From Chloroflexota bacterium (GTDB lineage Bacteria > Chloroflexota > Dehalococcoidia > Dehalococcoidales > JAUYDJ01), in contig JAUYDJ010000090.1 of NCBI GenBank assembly GCA_030690025.1, positions 1 through 7,444 on the forward strand: DNA of 7,444 bases, in the 5' to 3' direction. How positions within the stretch are numbered: the first letter of the stretch is position 1; each line of letters starts with the position of its first letter. Below, one piece after another: positions 5,810-7,444 of this stretch. Position numbers and translations under genes: made by a program. The notes under the pieces are model-generated. The model saw only the letters and a program-made list of their open reading frames with translations, was not told the origin of the DNA and searched no databases.

Positions 5810-6046
5810 TTAGGCTACTTTAGCCAGACGCCGAGTCGCCAAGAGATCACGCGAATCTATCTTCCTGACATCTTGCTCGCTTAGGGTCACAAGTGCCTGG
5901 GTTACTCCAGAGCCCAGAACAAATTCGACTTCTAGGCCACCCTTGGGATAAACCTCGACCACTGTGCCCAAGTCTCCCGCGCGGAGGTCATGCTCTGGGA
6001 TATCGTGCGCAAGCACCACACATTCTAGCTTGCTGAACCTCATCAT
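5810..6046 (-). CDS. DUF4926 family protein, likely partner of DUF6883
   Basis: The 78-residue product shows the DUF4926 pattern: an opening L-x-CVVLAHDIPEHDLRAGD, then LGTVVEVY (to about residue 33), EVEFV (39-43) and ALVTL (51-55), a small beta-barrel-like layout. The start codons overlap the stop of the upstream DUF6883 gene: ATG at 6046 gives an ATGA overlap, and the second ATG at 6043 has better spacing (6 bases) from the GGAGG. Either way translation is coupled. DUF4926 and DUF6883 occur together in many genomes, which suggests a pair; an antitoxin or immunity role is inference. The C-terminal extension after about residue 60 is basic and less family-like. The stop codon is embedded in a small GGCTA-N3-TAGCC inverted repeat (5813-5825). 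Confidence 0.82.
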   Translation of the reverse strand: MMRFSKLECVVLAHDIPEHDLRAGDLGTVVEVYPKGGLEVEFVLGSGVTQALVTLSEQDVRKIDSRDLLATRRLAKVA

Positions 6047-6384
6047 AATCCTCCAGGATAGGCGGTAACGAACCTAGGGATGCCCGCCCCTTTCAGTATA
6101 ACCCATACGGTTACAATTTGCATCGTCTTACCAGCAGGACCTGTCATCGGTCCCTCGATAACAAACTTTTGACCATGATGCGTCTCCTCAACTTTGATTA
6201 CTTCTCTCGTAAGGATTTGCTGTCTGAGATGCAGCTCAAACATCTGCCAATCGCCGGCCGAATATCCCATTTGTCGGAAGAAAGCAGCCTTAAACCGCCC
6301 GATCGGATGCGATGACGAAAGAACATAATCTTGCAGCTTTTCGGCATCTATGATCGCATTTTCTGCGTTGGGAAGTTTTGCCAA
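6043..6384 (-). CDS. DUF6883 family protein, possible RNase-type toxin
   Basis: The 113-residue product matches the DUF6883 pattern: LPNAENAIID (4-13), KLQDYVLSSSHPIGRFKAAF (16-35), GQKFVIEGPMTGPAGKT (71-87), VWVI (93-96) and a final PRFVTAYP (103-110). Conserved His26, Arg30, Lys32 and the Thr of VTAYP are the kind of residues used by small metal-independent RNases of the BECR fold, whose last strand often reads TAYP. That similarity is a reading by eye and not an established function. The start is TTG at 6384, with GAGG 7 bases upstream. The gene begins 25 bases after the DUF5679 gene and its stop overlaps the DUF4926 start, so it is the middle gene of a three-gene operon. Confidence 0.82.
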   Translation of the reverse strand: MAKLPNAENAIIDAEKLQDYVLSSSHPIGRFKAAFFRQMGYSAGDWQMFELHLRQQILTREVIKVEETHHGQKFVIEGPMTGPAGKTMQIVTVWVILKGAGIPRFVTAYPGGL

Positions 6385-6409
6385 ACCTTGTCCTCAAATG
6401 TTATCTAGA

Positions 6410-6550
6410 TTAGCCTTTGCCAATGCGGAACATCTTGCTGCCACAAGTTGGGCAAACGCCCTGGGTGGCTGGTTTACCGTTTTTCATGGTAATGGCCTTG
6501 GCGTCTTTCATTTCCTTCTTGGCCCGGCATTTCACGCAGTATGCTTGCAT
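6410..6550 (-). CDS. DUF5679 zinc-ribbon mini-protein
   Basis: The 46-residue product reads MQAYCVKCRAKKEMKDAKAI, a linker, then ATQGVCPTCGSKMFRIGKG. Two CxxC pairs (Cys5/Cys8 and Cys33/Cys36) would bind one zinc ion. It is the DUF5679 family, which resembles the zinc ribbons of topoisomerase I C-termini; its molecular role is unknown, though nucleic acid binding is plausible. The start is the ATG at 6550 with AGGAGG 7 bases upstream; an in-frame ATG at 6640 would add 30 residues without family similarity and has no ribosome site. It is first in the operon with the DUF6883/DUF4926 pair. Confidence 0.85.
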   Translation of the reverse strand: MQAYCVKCRAKKEMKDAKAITMKNGKPATQGVCPTCGSKMFRIGKG

Positions 6551-6583
6551 CTTGCTCCTCCTCTGGTCGTGGTTCACAAAACA

Positions 6584-6612
6584 AGGATAACAGAGAGACA
6601 CGACACCGTCAA
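6584..6612 (-). promoter_or_regulatory. Sigma-70-type promoter of the DUF5679-DUF6883-DUF4926 operon
   Basis: On the minus strand TTGACG (6612-6607, 5 of 6 matches) and TATCCT (6589-6584, 4 of 6) are separated by 17 bases. The predicted start is near 6577, about 27 bases before the ATG at 6550. Confidence 0.5.
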
Positions 6613-6763
6613 CAGGGCGTTTGGCGAAGCAGCGGCTCAAGGCACTCTATTTGGCTTTTTACCCTCTTTCATTAGGCGGAAAATCGCTGATTTTAAGACT
6701 TTACACGGTTAGTCACCACTGAAAATTGGCTCTCATCCCTTTGCAAGTTGTGCCAAAAAGCCC
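6613..6763. other. Divergent intergenic region between the zinc-ribbon operon and lexA
   Basis: No gene is supported in this part of the 311-base gap. It holds a perfect palindrome AAAATC-GCT-GATTTT (6680-6694), and GGCTTTTT (6653-6660) mirrored by AAAAAGCC (6755-6762). The function of either is unknown. Confidence 0.4.
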
Positions 6764-6791
6764 TTGACAAACTGGACGAAAGTGCTAAAAT
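6764..6791 (+). promoter_or_regulatory. Sigma-70-type promoter of lexA
   Basis: A perfect TTGACA (6764-6769) and TAAAAT (6786-6791, 5 of 6) are separated by 16 bases. Transcription would start near 6798, giving a leader of about 64 bases. Both halves are good, and candidate operator copies overlap the spacer and the start point. Confidence 0.7.
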
Positions 6792-6810
6792 GATGTTGGA
6801 CGATAGTCCA
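6773..6810. promoter_or_regulatory. Two candidate LexA operator copies in the lexA promoter
   Basis: TGGACGATAGTCCA (6797-6810) is a perfect 5+4+5 palindrome at the predicted transcription start. TGGACGAAAGTGCT (6773-6786), an imperfect copy, fills the promoter spacer. They lie 24 bases apart start to start. A repressor bound to either would block RNA polymerase, fitting autoregulation of lexA. The motif differs from E. coli CTGT-N8-ACAG and from the Bacillus GAAC-N4-GTTC box. Assignment to LexA is inferred from position and symmetry. Confidence 0.55.
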
Positions 6811-6861
6811 GCATGCCCAGTATTTTGCAAACGAATACGACAAATCTTGGGGAGGTGCTAA

Positions 6862-7444
6862 GTGAGAACATCCGACACGCGCCGGCGCATTGTCGACTTC
6901 ATGCGCAATTTTGTTGAGCGGAAAGGCTATGCCCCCACTATGGGGGAGATACAGAAGGCTCTAGACCTCAGCTCAAAGTCGCTGGTGGAGTATCATCTCA
7001 AAGCGCTTCAAGAGGACGGGGTCATCGACCGCGAACCAGAGGTAGCCCGCGGTATTGACATTTCCGGTGTCGGCAAGAGGGCTCGCGCTGTCCCGCTTTT
7101 GGGAACAATCGCTGCTGGTCAGCCTATCCCAGTGCCCACCGAGGAAACGTGGTATACCGTTGTACATGAGACGGTCGAGGTGCCAGCCGAAATGTTGCCG
7201 ACAGGGATGCGGGCTTTCGCCCTCAGGGTAGAGGGGAAGTCGATGATTGACGCCTTCGTGGATGACGGGGATATTGTCGTCCTGGAGGCGACCCTAGCAG
7301 CGGAGAATGGTCAGATGGTGGCGGCCTGGCTGACCGATAGACAAGAGGCTACCCTGAAGAAAATATACTACGAGCCGAAGCGCATTCGCCTCCAACCGGC
7401 TAACGAGAGCATGGAGACTATCTATGTTGACCCGGACAAGATTG
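6862..7444 (+). CDS. lexA: LexA repressor, SOS regulator (3' end cut by window)
   Basis: The GTG at 6862, 6 bases after GGAGG (6851-6855), opens a frame that stays open to the window edge (194 residues seen; roughly 15 more expected). The N-terminal winged helix (about 1-65) contains YAPTMGEIQKALDLSSKSLV with a recognition helix near 38-50. The peptidase S24 domain follows: the self-cleavage site is Ala85-Gly86 in GTIAAGQP, the catalytic serine is Ser127 in VEGKSMID, and the general-base lysine is Lys166 in ATLKK. All three are present, so autocleavage stimulated by RecA filaments is expected. LexA represses DNA-damage genes and usually itself; the promoter carries two candidate operators. 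It is divergent from the DUF5679 operon, with more than 170 bases between the two promoters. An ATG at residue 14 lies inside the first helix and is not a credible start. Confidence 0.95.
   Translation, partial: MRTSDTRRRIVDFMRNFVERKGYAPTMGEIQKALDLSSKSLVEYHLKALQEDGVIDREPEVARGIDISGVGKRARAVPLLGTIAAGQPIPVPTEETWYTVVHETVEVPAEMLPTGMRAFALRVEGKSMIDAFVDDGDIVVLEATLAAENGQMVAAWLTDRQEATLKKIYYEPKRIRLQPANESMETIYVDPDKI

Noticed and set aside
6410..6640. Longer start for the DUF5679 protein at 6640
   Set aside because: The extra 30 residues run over the operon promoter and lack family similarity; AGGAGG sits before the ATG at 6550.
1..7444. CRISPR array, tRNA or rRNA genes
   Set aside because: No regularly spaced direct repeats, no cloverleaf and no conserved rRNA words were seen.

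Overview
The window looks like a chromosomal stretch from a Chloroflexota bacterium, possibly Dehalococcoidia-like. The grounds are indirect: an SPFH/NfeD pair, a DUF5679 mini zinc ribbon, a LexA of the Gram-positive/Chloroflexi type, and a palindromic intergenic repeat of a kind scattered through such genomes. The class is an inference, because there is no rRNA or marker gene here.

Layout. Positions 1-82 hold the first 27 codons of an IS630-type transposase on the minus strand, with its own promoter. At 175-566 is a short NfeD-like membrane protein on the plus strand whose last residues are displaced by a one-base frameshift. It faces an intact second NfeD-like gene (637-981, minus) that follows an SPFH/Band 7 protein (1028-1969, minus) in a two-gene operon. 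The gap 2009-2311 carries the operon promoter and a MITE-like palindromic repeat. A long GC-rich gene (2312-4354, minus) encodes a secreted lipoprotein with two beta-propeller-like halves. A gap of about 460 bases follows, with weak signals only. An AT-rich plus-strand cassette comes next: a possible 30-residue leader ORF (4814-4906), an AbiEii-like nucleotidyltransferase (4917-5429, TTG start) and an overlapping small helical protein (5368-5550). After a 259-base gap, a minus-strand three-gene operon reads DUF5679 zinc ribbon (6410-6550), DUF6883 (6043-6384) and DUF4926 (5810-6046). Divergent from it, lexA starts with GTG at 6862 and runs off the window end.

How the genes fit together. The SPFH and NfeD proteins are expected to form a membrane scaffold complex. 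The nucleotidyltransferase with its small partner, and DUF6883 with DUF4926, are two compact, translationally coupled pairs that look like toxin-antitoxin or defence modules; this is inferred from gene architecture and family resemblance. LexA would be the SOS repressor. Its promoter carries two copies of a TGGAC-N4-GTCCA-like motif that differs from the classical E. coli and Bacillus boxes and is the best candidate for the local LexA operator. The most interesting regions are the lexA promoter, the two paired modules and the frameshifted NfeD gene.
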